Shown one piece after another: positions 48,741 through 62,090 of a DNA stretch of 64,000 nucleotides. The first letter of the stretch is position 1. Each line of letters opens with the position of its first letter. The notes under the pieces are model-generated. The model saw only the letters and a program-made list of their open reading frames with translations. It ran no database searches and was not told where the DNA came from. The stretch comes from Fasciolopsis buskii (Eukaryota > Platyhelminthes > Trematoda > Plagiorchiida > Fasciolidae). The stretch lies in assembly GCA_008360955.1 (NCBI GenBank), contig LUCM01006136.1:41416-105415 (forward strand), written 5' to 3'. Position numbers and translations under genes: made by a program.

Positions 48741-49119
48741 GAAATAATTCACCATGTGATATCATCGCTCAACCCACCATTAAGAAACCATGGAAGCACT
48801 GTACAACTGTTTCATCCTTGTTGGGAATCATCAACAGTGTGTATCCACCGCGCCCGAAATGGGACGCGAACCCGGGACGAACAATTCTGAGTCGAACGTC
48901 TTAGCCATTGCCCTACCGGGCAAGCTCTGAACGGTTTGTTGAACTTCACCACATGATGTTGCACCTATCCGTCACTGATTTGCACGGCTACTGTCCATTA
49001 GTGCACACCAGTCGACCCCTACTGATCATTCCTAACAAGGATGAAATAGCTGTACAGTGCTTCCACCGTTTCTTAATGGTGAGTTGAGCGATGATATTAC
49101 ATGGTGAATTATTTCATGC
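48741..49119 (-). mobile_element. tRNA-derived SINE with inverted 3' arm (fold-back unit)
   Basis: Positions 48741-49009 repeat the 16836-17106 element nearly base for base, with box B at 48861-48873 and the box A region at 48901-48920 (minus strand). About 15 bases further on, 49026-49119 is a diverged inverted copy of the first ~94 bases (48741-48834). The whole unit therefore starts with GAAATAATTCACC and ends with its complement. This may be an inverted second SINE insertion lacking its head, or a fold-back element. The 16.8 kb copy lacks the second arm. Confidence 0.75.
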
Positions 49120-50403
49120 AAACATTCAATCTCCTACTACCTACAATTGTTTTATCAGAAAGAAATTGAATTTAGACCGGACATTAGCGTAGAATGAAGT
49201 TTAGTGAAAGTCAGTAAAGTAAGGGTTCACATATAGTAAAAAATTTGCAGTTCTTTCAGTCGAAAGTCTCCTGACGATCCCGTAATTAATTCCGCTTCGT
49301 TTGTTGAAATATCGAAAACTAGTCTTAGGGAATCACACTCGCATGCAGATCTAGTGGTGTGCGAAAAGTTTGTACACAACCAAACACCGCGAATTCCTTT
49401 TTCTCCAAGTCTACAACAGAATCCACTTGAGAATTTATGGACAGATTTGTACCACATTGAGGTGGAAAGGCAACAGATCTTCTAATTACTAAGTTCAATT
49501 TTCTACTGGCATTAAATTTTTAGGGGACTGCGTAAATGCGACTTATGGTCATCATTTCAAATCTATCAGCGTCACACTGCTTATGAATTGGTTCTACTCC
49601 ACACTTTCCGATAGACGCTACCTCGAGCAAGAAAATATATATCGCCCGCACACGTTCGCAAATGTTGCTCAAGTTTGAGTGCAAAGCCAATCGTCCAGTG
49701 TTAGGTGACTGGTATATTTGTTATTAGCGGATAACAATTCCGATGATGAGCGAACCATCCGGTTAATGAATCAGGATCAGATGACCAACTGTTCGCAGAC
49801 ATATAGCCTCAGACACCAATGGTTTTAAGCTTCACTTTATTCACCAGTCAGTATTTGAGTCTTTCCATGTCAATTCCGTAAATATATGAATTATACACAG
49901 AAAATGAAATCCGGCAGCAGCAGTCTGGTTATGTGTAAATAGAAAGAACTGCTGGCCTCCGTGACTTTGCATTTGCAGAAGAGTGGCAGTTGTCGAAGTT
50001 CTTCCTGTAAGTACACATTTATCCAAAAGGCTACCCTAACTCCCTAGGAGAAGCAAATTGCCAAAGAAGCTTGTACTCTGTCTCTGAGACTAATGACATC
50101 ACAATTTATTAGCTGCTTTTTGGTTTAGCTGTTTAGATGCAGTATGCATATGGAAGGTAGCAGTAGTGACAGCATTCAAGTTCCAAGCATCGATTCTCCA
50201 AATTATGAATAGTATAATGTTGGCTTTGGGGTTGGTCTTGGAACAGGGAAGATAAAGTGCAATTGTAAATTGTTTTTGAACTTGGATGAAGGACTGTGAA
50301 GGGGGATCACAACTTAATTAAATAAGGGGTAGAACGAACCCCATTCATGAATGCAATTCCCATCATGTTGCTCTTGTATTACACAAGCGGTGATTTGTAG
50401 CTT

Positions 50404-50414
50404 GGGGGGGGGGG
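50404..50414. repeat. Poly-G run (11 bases)
   Basis: Eleven consecutive G, seen directly. Confidence 0.95.
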
Positions 50415-52274
50415 TGAAACTCCGTAGTCAAAGGGCATATTAATGTTAGTCGAAAGTAAATTCATGTATTGGGCAGCGAGTAGACAGGTGATTGCACAGA
50501 ATGTCAGAATAGGGAATACGTGGAATGCCATCTGAGTGTACAAGCTTACCGTTTTTAATCATCGTGATCTAACAGAAAGTATCTTGGAGATGGTTCCTTG
50601 TTCCTGTTTTGCACTTATGGTATGAATTCAAGAGTTGGAACAGCTTAGCTAAAACTATCCAACAACCGCCCCACGTGCACAGACAAGTCACATACTTACA
50701 AACGTGATCCGTTTTAAAGTTGAGAATAGAAGCTGCTGATTATTCATATATGTGGATCACATTTTCCACATTGTTTCCATTGTCTAGCCTTCGATGATTA
50801 TCGCTTAGTCGGGACCTGACAACCTTTAACTAGTATTCAATCAGCCTTTGGCATAACTTCGTAAATCATTTAGCATTGTTGGGTTGCTTTTAGCTAGGCC
50901 ATAGTCTCACTCGTAATTAATATACGTATTTTCTCCCAAACTGCATACTTTGTCCAAATTCGCACTAGATCGTCAAGCCATTTTACAGCTTTGCACGATA
51001 TGTTTACTGTGTGTACTGGTTCAAATATGCATTTACTCCACCTCCAGCTAGGATTGCTAAAAGCATTCTAAGATCTGTTAACTATGGCCAATCTGAAGCG
51101 ACCGTCGTCGACCCAAGGCCAATCAGATACCAGTAATCGACGTCTAATGGAAGTTGCCGCACTGAAGGTGTACAGAAGAAATTTCGTCCCCTGTATACTG
51201 TCCGCGATCCGCCATGTAAGCTGGAGAAATGTCAGATAGTTGGGTAAAAGAAAGTTGGCACGAACCGCGTTCACAATTCTTCACCTACGACCAAAATACC
51301 TTTGTCAGTAAATTTTAGTTTCTCTTTGGAAAAGCCGTCCTTATATCAGACTGTAGTTGAGGTAAAACGTTTGCCGATATTAGGCTAAGCATGAAATTTT
51401 CTCTTTAATTAGATTGTACCTTGTTGTCTCCGAGCATTTGTTTCGCACTTTTCTTGTGGTACGCTCTCTTTTTTATACTCTTCTACTGTTCGAAGTTAGT
51501 TGCGTCGATTTTCGACTTTGTAACCTTTTTTACCATCCTGTTTGGCTGTTCACATGAAAATGCACGAGTATGCAACAAAAACGAACTGACGTTGCAGAAG
51601 GCACAACCATTTAGGGTACAACATGTCCAAGTGTGGTACGGGCTTTTCATTAGAATCTAGATGAGTTTGCGAAGGTTGGTAGAATATTGCCTTTTCTACA
51701 GAGTTCAACTCTAACTATTGGGAGAACACAGATCAAACAGAAAACCTAGACCAGATCTAATTTTCTTATTAAAAAATGTAAATCTCAACAAAGCGGGTAA
51801 GGTCTACGAAATAGGAACCGCATTTTAACAATTGCTAAACAAGGAAATGGACTCTTAGTTCACTTTTTACAATCATGAACATTTTGCCTAAACGAAATCC
51901 ACATGTGGAAATCTCTGAACCCAGAGCGAAAGAAATAGCAGCACTATCTGCTTCTGGACACTAAAGATAGATCCAACATATACATCTGACAAATTTATAT
52001 AGATTAACTCGTTTCAGGAAGTGTTATACATTAGTTTTAAAGTGACTTTTTACAACCAGATGCGTATTACCACAAAATTATTAATGAATAATGGCTGCAG
52101 GCAAATTTGAACATATCCATCCTAAGGCGGTTGACGATCGTAAGTGGTTCCATTGAAATCGAAACTGAATTTGGATCACAACATTTCATGTATGAATCAG
52201 TCTGAGACTGAATTCGACACTGTGAACCAGAGTGAGGCAACATGCAAACAGGATCGCACACTGCACAATATACT

Positions 52275-52284
52275 CCCCCCCCCC
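52275..52284. repeat. Poly-C run (10 bases)
   Basis: Ten consecutive C, seen directly. Confidence 0.95.
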
Positions 52285-54739
52285 GACTACTCTGTAGTGA
52301 AGCACGCCGACGAATTTCCAGGTCTGCTTGAAGGGACGAAAAAACACGGATGCAGTTACAAGTGCATTGACGTAGGAAATAATAAAAGAATCATACGTTC
52401 TAACAAACTGTGTGCACATCAGAACAGTTTGTTTCCATTACCAGAGACAAATCCACTTTCAAAACTTTCTCATCTGGAATAAGCGAAATACAGAGTGAAC
52501 TGCACTGGTGTTCATCGTCCAGCTCGACAGTTACATTTAAATTCACCGTGCAGTCAGCTAGCCGATCAGTGAAGAACAGAATCAGTTCCCTTGAGGAGGA
52601 GGATCCGAAGTCTGAGCGATGTCGTTGGTGCCATGGGAAAACGACAGTATTTTCCTAATTGGTTATCAGTCAGTGCGAGAGCAACGACAAATACAGCAGT
52701 AATGAAAACACTAAGGCATAGCATACCGGTAGTCCTCTACACGGCGAAGCCAGCACTAACACATAAATTAATTGCTTTGATACTGGAGTCTTGGTTTATG
52801 TAGACGAAGCAGCAAAGTGACAGCACAAATGCGAATGACTGGATGATTACTTCGCATGGTTTGTCTCGAAGTTTGGTATCTCTGTGTACTCTCGGTGATA
52901 GATTATTTCATTCGTTCTTGTGCCCCTAGTGTAATGGCCATACGGTTTAATACGACACCGTAACGACAACTGCTGTCTCATTTATTTAGTCACGGACCAC
53001 GGTGATTGAATGAACCGTACAATCATTCGACCAAGACACGGTCGCGTCAAATTGCTGGGCACACCGACACAAAAGAATCTCATGAAATCCGTACAATATT
53101 CTGAGGTCACGAAATATTTGAAACTGCTTTAATAAGTTGACTGCAGCAGATATGCGTCCACAATTCAGAAAGGACGAATGTCATCTGTTGCACAGCTTGT
53201 CTACTTACTAATGACAGACAATACATGATTGCATTTCGCCTTGTTAGGTCCGGGCTTGGGAATCCTTGATAAATTCGTAGCTTCAATAGCGTGGCATGCT
53301 CCGTTCTGATGCTGAGAACATCTGACAAAATCTTTTAAATCACATGCTTGTATACACTTTGTCACTAAGTCTATCTGGAGGTTTTGAGATTTTTTCTCTA
53401 CACCGACATTAGCGGTCACCGAAGTCGAATGTTGATGTATTTGCTGATGTAGTGAACAGTATTGCAAACTTTCATAGTTTGCTCAAACCATCCAACTTTG
53501 ATCCGTATTTTTATTATTAGTGAGATACCAGTTTTCATTATTTTTAGGAAGGACGCCACGGCCAACACAAGGCTGGAAAGTGGGAAATTAGTGATGGTGT
53601 GAAGATTAAAGCCAGCGAAATTTCACATGCAAATGCCACGGCCCCAGCCACTCGACACCGGCGACCATTGTCGCAAAATTTAACAGCTGGGAAAAACACC
53701 TGTGCAGCATAAATTCGCCAGTTCTTATTCTGATGATCATTTCGGTATTTATGCTTTAACCAGCGTACAGCAGGATTTCGCAACTCCTTGCATCAAGGCC
53801 AAAGGAGTGAGGCTCGTAGCCAAAGGAGTAAGGGTGTACCAGAATCTCATTTGAATCGTTTGGAGCGTGAATGGATGATAAGTCCACTTAAGAACCACAT
53901 GGTCATTTATCGGAGGATTTTCGTCGGTCACCCAAGGTAAGCCCTCAGAAGAGCGGCACTAACCGCGAAACCGGTCGTGTGCTTCCGGAAAATTTTGTTC
54001 ATCTCTCCGGACGCGAGACATACTACTGAGAAGGAAACAGTTCGGGCGCAGTTTAAAAAATTGCGAGCGTTGGTAAACTTCTGCGGGTTGGCGATGAACA
54101 GTCACGGATTCTGGATCAAGGGTTATCAAGGAAAGTGACTCTACCTTTGTGCAAAACGACGACGGGCATCTAGTACAGTTCAAATCTAACTGTGTGAAAG
54201 GTAGTTTTCGTATCAAGAAAACAAGATGAGGTGGAAAAATGTTTTTGAAATATACAGTCTTGCTGTGACCAGTCGTGCAACTCGAAACATGCATAAAATA
54301 ATGCTGATCGGCAGGATATATCGAGTAGTAACAAGGATTTCTTCACCCGATACCAATTGCGGCACCATAACCGTTTCAATTCAGCGCACACCGACACACA
54401 CCAATGAAGGTGGTGCAATAAGTCACTGTATAATAATTTGCTTATCCCAAGAAATTTACTATTATGTTTGAAATCAACGGAAGTAATCCTTTCGCTAGCC
54501 CCGCTTTTCAAACCCCATTTTTTGCTATTTTGTTTCACTTGGTAAAACAAGTTGCACGGGGTGAAACGGAAAAAAGTGTGAGTATTCCCTAGATTGGCTA
54601 ATATTCAGGTTGCAAGGTAGCTCTGAAAAATTTTGTTCTCAGTTTTTAGCGGGTTTCTGGAAATGGGAGATTTGATTCTACTTATGGTTATTTAAGCTGA
54701 CCATGAGTCGACTACCGATCAAACTTGTCTATCTTTTTT

Positions 54740-54850
54740 AGCACTTGAAGATATTGTGGAGCTGTTTTATCCTTAAAGATAATCATGAGCTCTCGAACTG
54801 GGTACAAACCGAAGATGAATATTTGCAGGTCGAACAAGCCAGCCATTAGA
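54740..54850 (-). repeat. Degenerate fragment of the tRNA-derived SINE family
   Basis: TGGAGCTGTTTTATCCTTAA..AATCATGAGC, then CGAACTGGGTACAAACCGAAGA, follows the SINE body and box-B side of the 16.8 kb copy with substitutions. Confidence 0.4.
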
Positions 54851-55104
54851 TTAACTATTAGTTCTCAAAAGCTTGTCGAAAACTAACATCTAATAATATG
54901 GCGCCAGGATTTGTCACCATGTGTTGTCCGACACAGACGTTTGCTCGTCAGACGATTAAGCTTTAACTGATAGACGGCTTCCCCTTAGAGTGGGAGAGTA
55001 TTACAAAAAGCGTACAAAGATTTCCTATTTCCAGGTTTTCAGTAGTACAAGGTTTCAAGTGACTTTTAAGTTATTCAACATGCAGCATTATTGAAACTGA
55101 AAAT

Positions 55105-55205
55105 TAGGAAGTCGTGTGAGCACTTCCAGCTGTTTCATCCTTGTTAGGAATCATCACGGCCCGAACTGGAGCGCAAACCAAAGACAAAAGATTGCGAATT
55201 TTCAA
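55105..55205 (-). repeat. Degenerate fragment of the tRNA-derived SINE family
   Basis: AGCTGTTTCATCCTTGTTAG then GAATCATCACGGCCCGAA and GGAGCGCAAACC match the same order of blocks as the 16.8 kb copy, about 350 bases after a sister fragment. Confidence 0.5.
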
Positions 55206-58200
55206 CCTGAACTCATAGATTTCCTATTATTCGATTTGTAATTTGCTGTTTCAGATTGAACTAACCGCTTCAAATGCGTTCCCAACATAGCCCGGACAAT
55301 CTGATTTGGTTTCGGCTGAAAAACTTACTACGAGGATTTCTATTTTACTTCTTTTGTGAACCGTACTTTCTTCGACGGGCGCTAACTGAAGACGAAGTTG
55401 TGATGGGTCCACGGAATGATTCTTAGTAACTATGACACGCTGGACCACGGCGTTACTGGATTTGACAAAATCCTTTGCTCTGTCTGAAACTTCAAGCCGC
55501 CAAGAGAAGGTAGCCTTTACGTTTTATTAGTCTAAACAACGGATACTGATGACGCGTCAAACCTTTTTATATTTCCACAGGATTAAATCAGACAAATTAA
55601 ATCTTACCATCCACCGTGAGTTGTCATTATCCGGCATACGTTAAATGAAGGGACACGAATATTCAATCTGATCGCCTGTAACCTGGCTAGGAACGGTTTT
55701 GTCGGTTTCAACCCCGTATTTTGTGGACGGCATTCATCAAACTCGACTAAAAGCCAACAGTAGGCAACTATGTCTTGTGCTCAATTCGGTCCTCGAAATC
55801 AGTGCAATACTAAATACCCACTTACCAAAGTTTATATAAGAACCTAGAAAACATGTTTCTGTAATGAATTCAGTATTGAAATAAATAACATCCCAAAGAC
55901 CTAACTGGTACTAATTTTCTTCGTCCATCGAACATCTCTCTTTGAGGGTTATGGTATGCTTCTCGTGTACCATGTGATCTGGTTTCGGATAGATAAGTTT
56001 GCAGTCCACTAGCAACCAATGAGTTACGTGGGAAGACAAATCAAACTACATGCAATTCACGGCCAAGATTTGGAAGAGTTGATTTGCTAAGTGATGTTCT
56101 TAGCGTAAAAACGATCTTCAAAATCCCACATTAACTGATACAGCAGTGGAGTGAGATGTGTCTCGTGGTTAATTAATAAAGCACAGCCAGTAATGCAAAG
56201 ATTTTGAAATACCCCCTGTTTGTTGAAAGCATCTAAAAGTAAAGATCGCTGAGGTCATTTTTTGGTATAACTTGTAAGTTTGTTGGGTACTAGCTCTTCA
56301 GTTGTACACCGAGTCTATCGTGCGCCAATAGCGATCAGTCGTGACGAACACTAGCGACAATAATGGAGTCAGACGGATATAAAATTTTCTCTTAACATTT
56401 GCAGTTATGGGATGAATGGCTATGAGTCTGTTCTTGTTCGAATACAATTAGTATTGAAAGTTTCCACATCCCAACTCCTGATCGGCTCTCGTCTGTTGCT
56501 TTTCAGTGCTTGATGATTCGTTTTTTTTTGCTGTGCAGTAAGTCCGGTCACGCTAATAGGTTCGAAAAAGCTGTTTAATTAACGATGAAATCCGGTGTTA
56601 CCCAGTTCCTTATCCTTCTTTCGCCGTTTCGTAATAGAGGTGGTACTGAAGATCTACAGTCGACAAACATTACAAAATCACACTGGAGCAGTTATTATAT
56701 GAGGCAGACTAGTTCGCATAAAATCCTCAAACTTCATGGAAAGGCTTTCCTAAAGCAAATAGTACTAGTGAAATCAGTCAAACTGACCATCAGGATAACA
56801 TTTCCCAAACTGTCCAATTTCATTCTGTAAGGTTTTAAAGAAACTACGTGAGTTTACCTTTCAGTGGATGTAAGCAGTGTATTTTTTACGAGTATCTATC
56901 CATCACGTTCACAAAGGAATCTTTTCTATAGTGAGGCGTTGCTTCTTTATTGGAACTGTAAGGTACTTAACACTTTTATTTCTATTAATTGCGCGCCAAG
57001 AGACAGACTTTGATACTTGTTTGCACATGAAACAATAACTGGGCCCAAATTGTCGCTTTACCACCATCCAGTTTTTCTCTTTACTAACTCGCCTCCCTGA
57101 CGATCTCAGAGAACTTCAACTTCACCCAAACATGTTTATCCGATGGAGGCAATCAGCAGATACGATTATTGTTGCTGGAGTCTTCGTCCCTGGTCAGGGT
57201 TTGGAAATCCGTTAGTAGCCTCGGGATGTTAAAGAGATATCTGAATAAAAAAACGAATAAGCCTTTTTGGACAATTTACGTGGCAAACCGGCGCACTATG
57301 CACCAAAGGGGCTCCCAGTTAACGTGCCTAAGTGGAGCATCAATACGACAGGTGAATTAAGATAAACGTACGGACTGGGTTCGGTGCGACGTTTGCGATA
57401 GATGAACAAACTGTGCGGTGCGTTCAATAATGAACCGATTTGTTTTTGCATACATTGCTTGGCAGATTGTTAGACGTTGTCGATGCAACGAATATCTTCA
57501 GCGGAACCCAGTGCTGTGCACATGCAGCTATCAAGTGTTTGGAAAGAGGTCTGGGGACAAGACACTCCTCAATGTACCGCGAGGCACCTTTGCAACTGCT
57601 GTAGCTGCACGGTGAAACTGTAACCTTAGATTTGCGCTGTTGAAATCCATTCCCAATGCAGCTAGGCAGTCGAGTTTTGGCAAAATTTGCGAGATTGTCT
57701 TAAGATATATGTTTACCACGTCAATATAGACCTCGCTAAATAGAGGAAGTGACTTAAATGGCAAGGATATATCAACGTAACCCAGTGATAGCATCGGAAG
57801 CACGAGTTACAGACCCATTTTTTCTAAAGTAGAATTTTCCATCTTTCGTCCTGTTTCTGACCATTTAATATCTGTTTGGCATAAAATGGTGTCGACGGAA
57901 GACCCGCTGCAAAGCGGATTTTTGTAATGAGGCATTAGTTAAAGTGATTGCAAGGGCATTGTGTGACAGATATCTCAAATGGACTGGGTATGTTTAGCAG
58001 TATTGTGGCCTGTTGTGACCAAAATTCGGTTCCATTCGCCAGGTCTTTATTCATATCCATTGAAAACTCATTGTCAATAGATATTAGGCCATCCAAGCTG
58101 TTGCCCGTGAGATTACAGAACTTTTTATAACTAGAAAATGTGTCAATTTGCCTGTCTTCTGTAGGACATTTATTAGCAGTTGGAGACATTAAGGAGGAGG

Positions 58201-59860
58201 GTCTGGGTGATGTTACCAGTAGGAGTCCACTGGTGTACGGCGGATCAGGATACTAGCAACACTAATGTTTCCAATGACTTACAGCTGTATTTATCTATGG
58301 CAGGATATAAAATCAAAGATGTGTCTATGATAGCAATATTGCATTACTGATGCACGCAATTCGCCAGTTTCTACGGCCGTGGGAAGTCGCTGGCGAAGCA
58401 AGTTTTCGATGCATTCTATATGAAGTGTGCTGTATCTATGCCATTGTGCATTGATTGGGGTCGTCATGGGACAAGGCGGAAAAATGCGGAAGCTTCCGGA
58501 TACTGCCGTCTGCGTTTGACAAATGAAAACAATAGCCCAGTGCAAACATTTATTACTAAACCATTAAACATACTCCCGTTATACTCCCAAGTTACGAGTC
58601 GAGGTCGCCATTTAGCAATGCAAAATACGAGGTGCATCACTGGAGAATTCGACTTCGGCGTTCGTAAGATGTTCCTTTCAATGTGCAGTATCTGACTTTT
58701 ATTTTTGGCTAGGGGAATCATGCCTTGCGCATTGCATTGCAAATTCTGATTAGTCCCCAATATCTCTTGCCAGCGTCCGTTCCTTCATTTATGCGGCACC
58801 TTCCTCTCACTCTACAGGACGCCTTGCATAGTGCGAGGGAAAAAACAACTGTTTTTCATGACCCAGGTCGGGGTCTGAGGGCTTAGCGCTGCACCTGTGA
58901 GCTGCAGCAAGGACTCAGGAAGCCTATCCGCCTTCTCTTCACTCACATGAAGGTCGAGCTTAGGATTGCGAGACAAAAGGAACTAACTTAGACACATCGA
59001 TCAGTGCCGGTTTTCAAACATGACATTGACGTTTGTCTGGTCACCTGACCAATGGCACCATGCAGAAGCTACACTGAAACTAAATGACCATTAATTGAGT
59101 TGCCTTAGGGTTTGAATTTTTGGTTTCTCTACGTGCAACGGTGATACTCGGGGAGGACATAACAATCTTCAGTTACTTTGCTGTATTCAGCATGCCATAA
59201 AATAATCTAAAGATTGTGGTTTCGCGGGACCTGAATTTAAAAAAGACACCCCTGCTGTTTGCTGGAATACGGTTGACTGCCTGGTCAGCGTCCCGAAAAA
59301 CCTGCTTTGGCGCTCATTTTCGGACAGATTGTTTTTCTAGAATGCTTTCTCGACTTTTACAGTGTTTTTCAGTAGATCCGTCAGCCTCGTGCTTACATAT
59401 GAATGCGGACTGCGATAAAAGTGTCGTGAACTGTATAGCGCGGAGATGAACATACCAAAAGTGCTCATAAATTAAGGTGAAGGTCTCTCCACGAGAATGT
59501 CAAAACAATCCATCCGACATTGTGTTACTTATACAGGGAAACTGTTCTGACCACCGCCAACGAGACCGCAGGGAATGACTGAACTAGAGCACAAGGCTAA
59601 ATACTTCTGTCCTCCTAGACTACGGAAGTAAGAGTAACGCCGAAGCCAAACCAGTGATGGCCTTGTACGGTGGTAGATAGCTCCCAGCGGAAGGCAAACG
59701 CGAGGGTAAAAAATAGACTTATTATAATCCAGCCAGAGCTTCCTCCATCTCTGGCCCCGCAAAACCAGTAGAGTGAATACAAAAAGTGGTCTACGAAAGG
59801 CCGCATGCAGGACCAAAGAAAACGTCCGATAAGCTTGTGAATACAACGGAAAGAAACTCA
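55206..59860. other. Intergenic DNA, nothing recognised
   Basis: No coding exon, RNA gene or clear dispersed repeat recognised on either strand. Confidence 0.5.
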
Positions 59861-59869
59861 ACATGGAAG

Positions 59870-60837
59870 TTTCCGACTTAGAGGACCTTGTCAGGGGGCT
59901 TCAATTTCGATTCCAGTCGATGAACCGGCCCTCGAGAAGTAAAGTGCTCTTCTTAACGAAGGCGAGATGGTTTGCCCGAAAATCAAAGGCTGGAGGGAAA
60001 CTGGATCGTAGGTGGTTGTGACATTATCGGGACAGCAGGAATTCTATCTGTTGAGTGGCTAAGTGGGGTGCAAACAGTAGACATTTACGAACCCCTCTCA
60101 CGGAAAGAACGCACAGCAAAGCTCATGTTGGTAGAAGTTGCAGATGAACCAGTAGAGATTACATTCCGCGGCTGCCCCAAAGGTCCAGACGACAAGCGTA
60201 AAGTACCACACAGTGTATGATGGCTCGGACAATGGCCAATTGGCAAGGGCTGGCGTATTTTCCGGTGCCGCAGCCCAGGGAGGAGAGCCCAGGAATCGTC
60301 GAGAGGGATATATTTGGTAGGGCCCCTTAACTTATGGCTAGAAGCCGAAGATCTTCAGGAGAACGAGGTGTATCACAGCCTCCTGTCAGGTGATGAAGAA
60401 ACCGAACATGCTGTAGGTTTTATGATAGCTAACTACTTAACGATTAGGAGAGGGAAGCAGGAAGGCATCAATCAATGGTCGCTGCACCACACAAACAGGC
60501 CCTAAGATAAGAGACTTCCTAACTCCTAGAATATGGCGCCGGATGACCAGGTCTCGGTACACACGAAAAGCCACTCAGTCAGAGAAGGAAACGGGGTCGC
60601 ACTCTGCCAACGCGCAGCGCATTAGGAACGGGAGGCCTGATTTCTTCGTGGCAGCTGCGTAGCATGGCCCTTCTAAGTTCACTACTACCGGAACGTGACT
60701 GACGGAAACAAACCGGCCATACAGAAAGTGCGCATTTATAACCAGGACATAAACAACGAGTGGCGAGTGAGAAGACATTCTCACCCAGGGGAGATCATTC
60801 AATTTGAATCTCGAATCCAACTACAAAATCCAAAGAT
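59870..60837 (+). mobile_element. Possible 5' part of a non-LTR retrotransposon
   Basis: Lies directly before the endonuclease-like block, with GC-richer composition and several open stretches (for example 59972-60220, containing LSGVQTVDIYEPLSRKERTA; and 60314-60505). It could be a decayed first open frame or 5' region of the element at 60838-62090. No family motif was seen, so the assignment is by position only. Confidence 0.3.
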
Positions 60838-62090
60838 ATGAGTAGGTTCATTCATAATACTAGTTTCTCTGGGCGACTCAACGTGGTCTGCATGTATGGG
60901 GCCTCAGATGCTGAGCAGAAGACTAAGCTTCCTCTAAGTGCTCTAACAAGAGGAGTTGAGGGCAAGCAAAACCTTTATTGTAAGTACTTCGATCTGCTAC
61001 TAGTAGCTTGGGTCCTTGACACGCGCACCTCCAGTGGAGCGAAACAAGTTTTCCTCGAATGGTCATCCTTCAATACATTGCATCAACATGCTGGATAGGA
61101 TATGCGTAGAGACGTGGACACGTGCAACTAATCATAAACCCTGAAATTACGGTTCTGATTAATAAGGTCACGGACTCCACTGTCTATCTACATTACGGGG
61201 GGTGACCATGTAGCAGTGAAACTAACCCTGTGCTTCAGTCGGAGACGCCTCAGAGAGTCGATGGAAAACGCACCAAAGCAGCTCACTGGAGATTTCTGGT
61301 TAACAGACAGCTCTTTAATCAGAGAACTGGCGAGGTTCAGCAAAACTAAGTCGGCTGGGCCGAACGAAACTCAGAAAGCCATTAGTGGGCTTTGCCACTT
61401 GTGCTTCGCGCAGGCTACTGCAGAGTAGTATAAACCAGTGTCAAAAACCAGTTGGTTGGATCAGGGCAGCTCCTGTCTATAAACAGGGTGGCCATCAAAT
61501 CTGCTACGGCACTTCAGACCAGTCAGCTACTCTAGCTTTCTGTGCAAGGTGATGGCAAGATTAACTGGGAATAATGTTTGCTGGCATCCGGGAGAGTACT
61601 CGTTTCCCTCACCGATTAAGCGGGGCTTCATGAAGAATAGACCCAATTTCACCAACACCTTGTGCTACCTGGACTAAGTTACTCAAGGAATAAATGAGGA
61701 AAAGCATGTGGAAGTATGTTAACGGGAATTCATCAGAGCGTTTGGTTAAGTGAACCATTGCTTACTTCTATCCAAGTATTCGAGGTCAAGTATGTCAATG
61801 GGTGAAGGTCTGTCTCACCGGAAAACTGTACGTCAGGATAGGCGATACGTGTTCCGCCAAGCGTGACGTCACGTGAGGCCGTCTCTAATGTTTGGTGTTA
61901 TGACCACGCTTGATCCTGCTCTCTATCAACGATCTCGACCGCACAAAAATCACCCGGCTTTTCCCTCGATGATAATAACATTTGTATAGTTCTCGGAAAG
62001 CTCAAGAGGCATGCTTGGTTGCATGATCAAATGTTACAGGGGTATTGAAAGTCGCATTGAACAAGCAAACAAGCATATGGGTACAAAATG
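60838..62090 (+). mobile_element. Non-LTR (CR1/jockey-like) retrotransposon remnant: endonuclease and reverse transcriptase
   Basis: Broken frames in element order on the plus strand. 60838-61098 reads GRLNVVCMYGASDAEQ through FLEWSSFNTLHQHA, like the end of an AP endonuclease. 61216-61428 reads LTDSSLIRELARFSKTKSAG with PNE, the typical segment before the reverse transcriptase (KSxGPDxI). After 61441 come PVYKQGGHQ, GFMKNRPNFTNTLCYLD, then EFIRAFG*VNHCLLLSK (for DFxKAFDxVxHxLLL) and LLSINDLDRTKITRLF (for LLFxxxINDLP). Stops and frame changes are frequent and the FADD catalytic block is destroyed, so it is not functional. It lies 19 kb beyond ROR in the same orientation. Confidence 0.65.

Larger units (their letters stand above)
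49120..54730. other. Intergenic DNA, nothing recognised apart from homopolymer runs
   Basis: AT-rich sequence with short chance frames on both strands. Contains G11 at 50404-50414 and C10 at 52275-52284. Confidence 0.5.

Noticed and set aside
53959..54550. Two overlapping minus-strand frames of 111 and 126 codons.
   Set aside because: No recognisable motif. They overlap in different frames, so at most one could be real. No supporting splice or start signals.
59529..59864. 111-codon minus-strand open frame beside the retrotransposon region.
   Set aside because: Hydrophobic and Arg-rich text without motif. More likely the shadow of retroelement sequence on the other strand.
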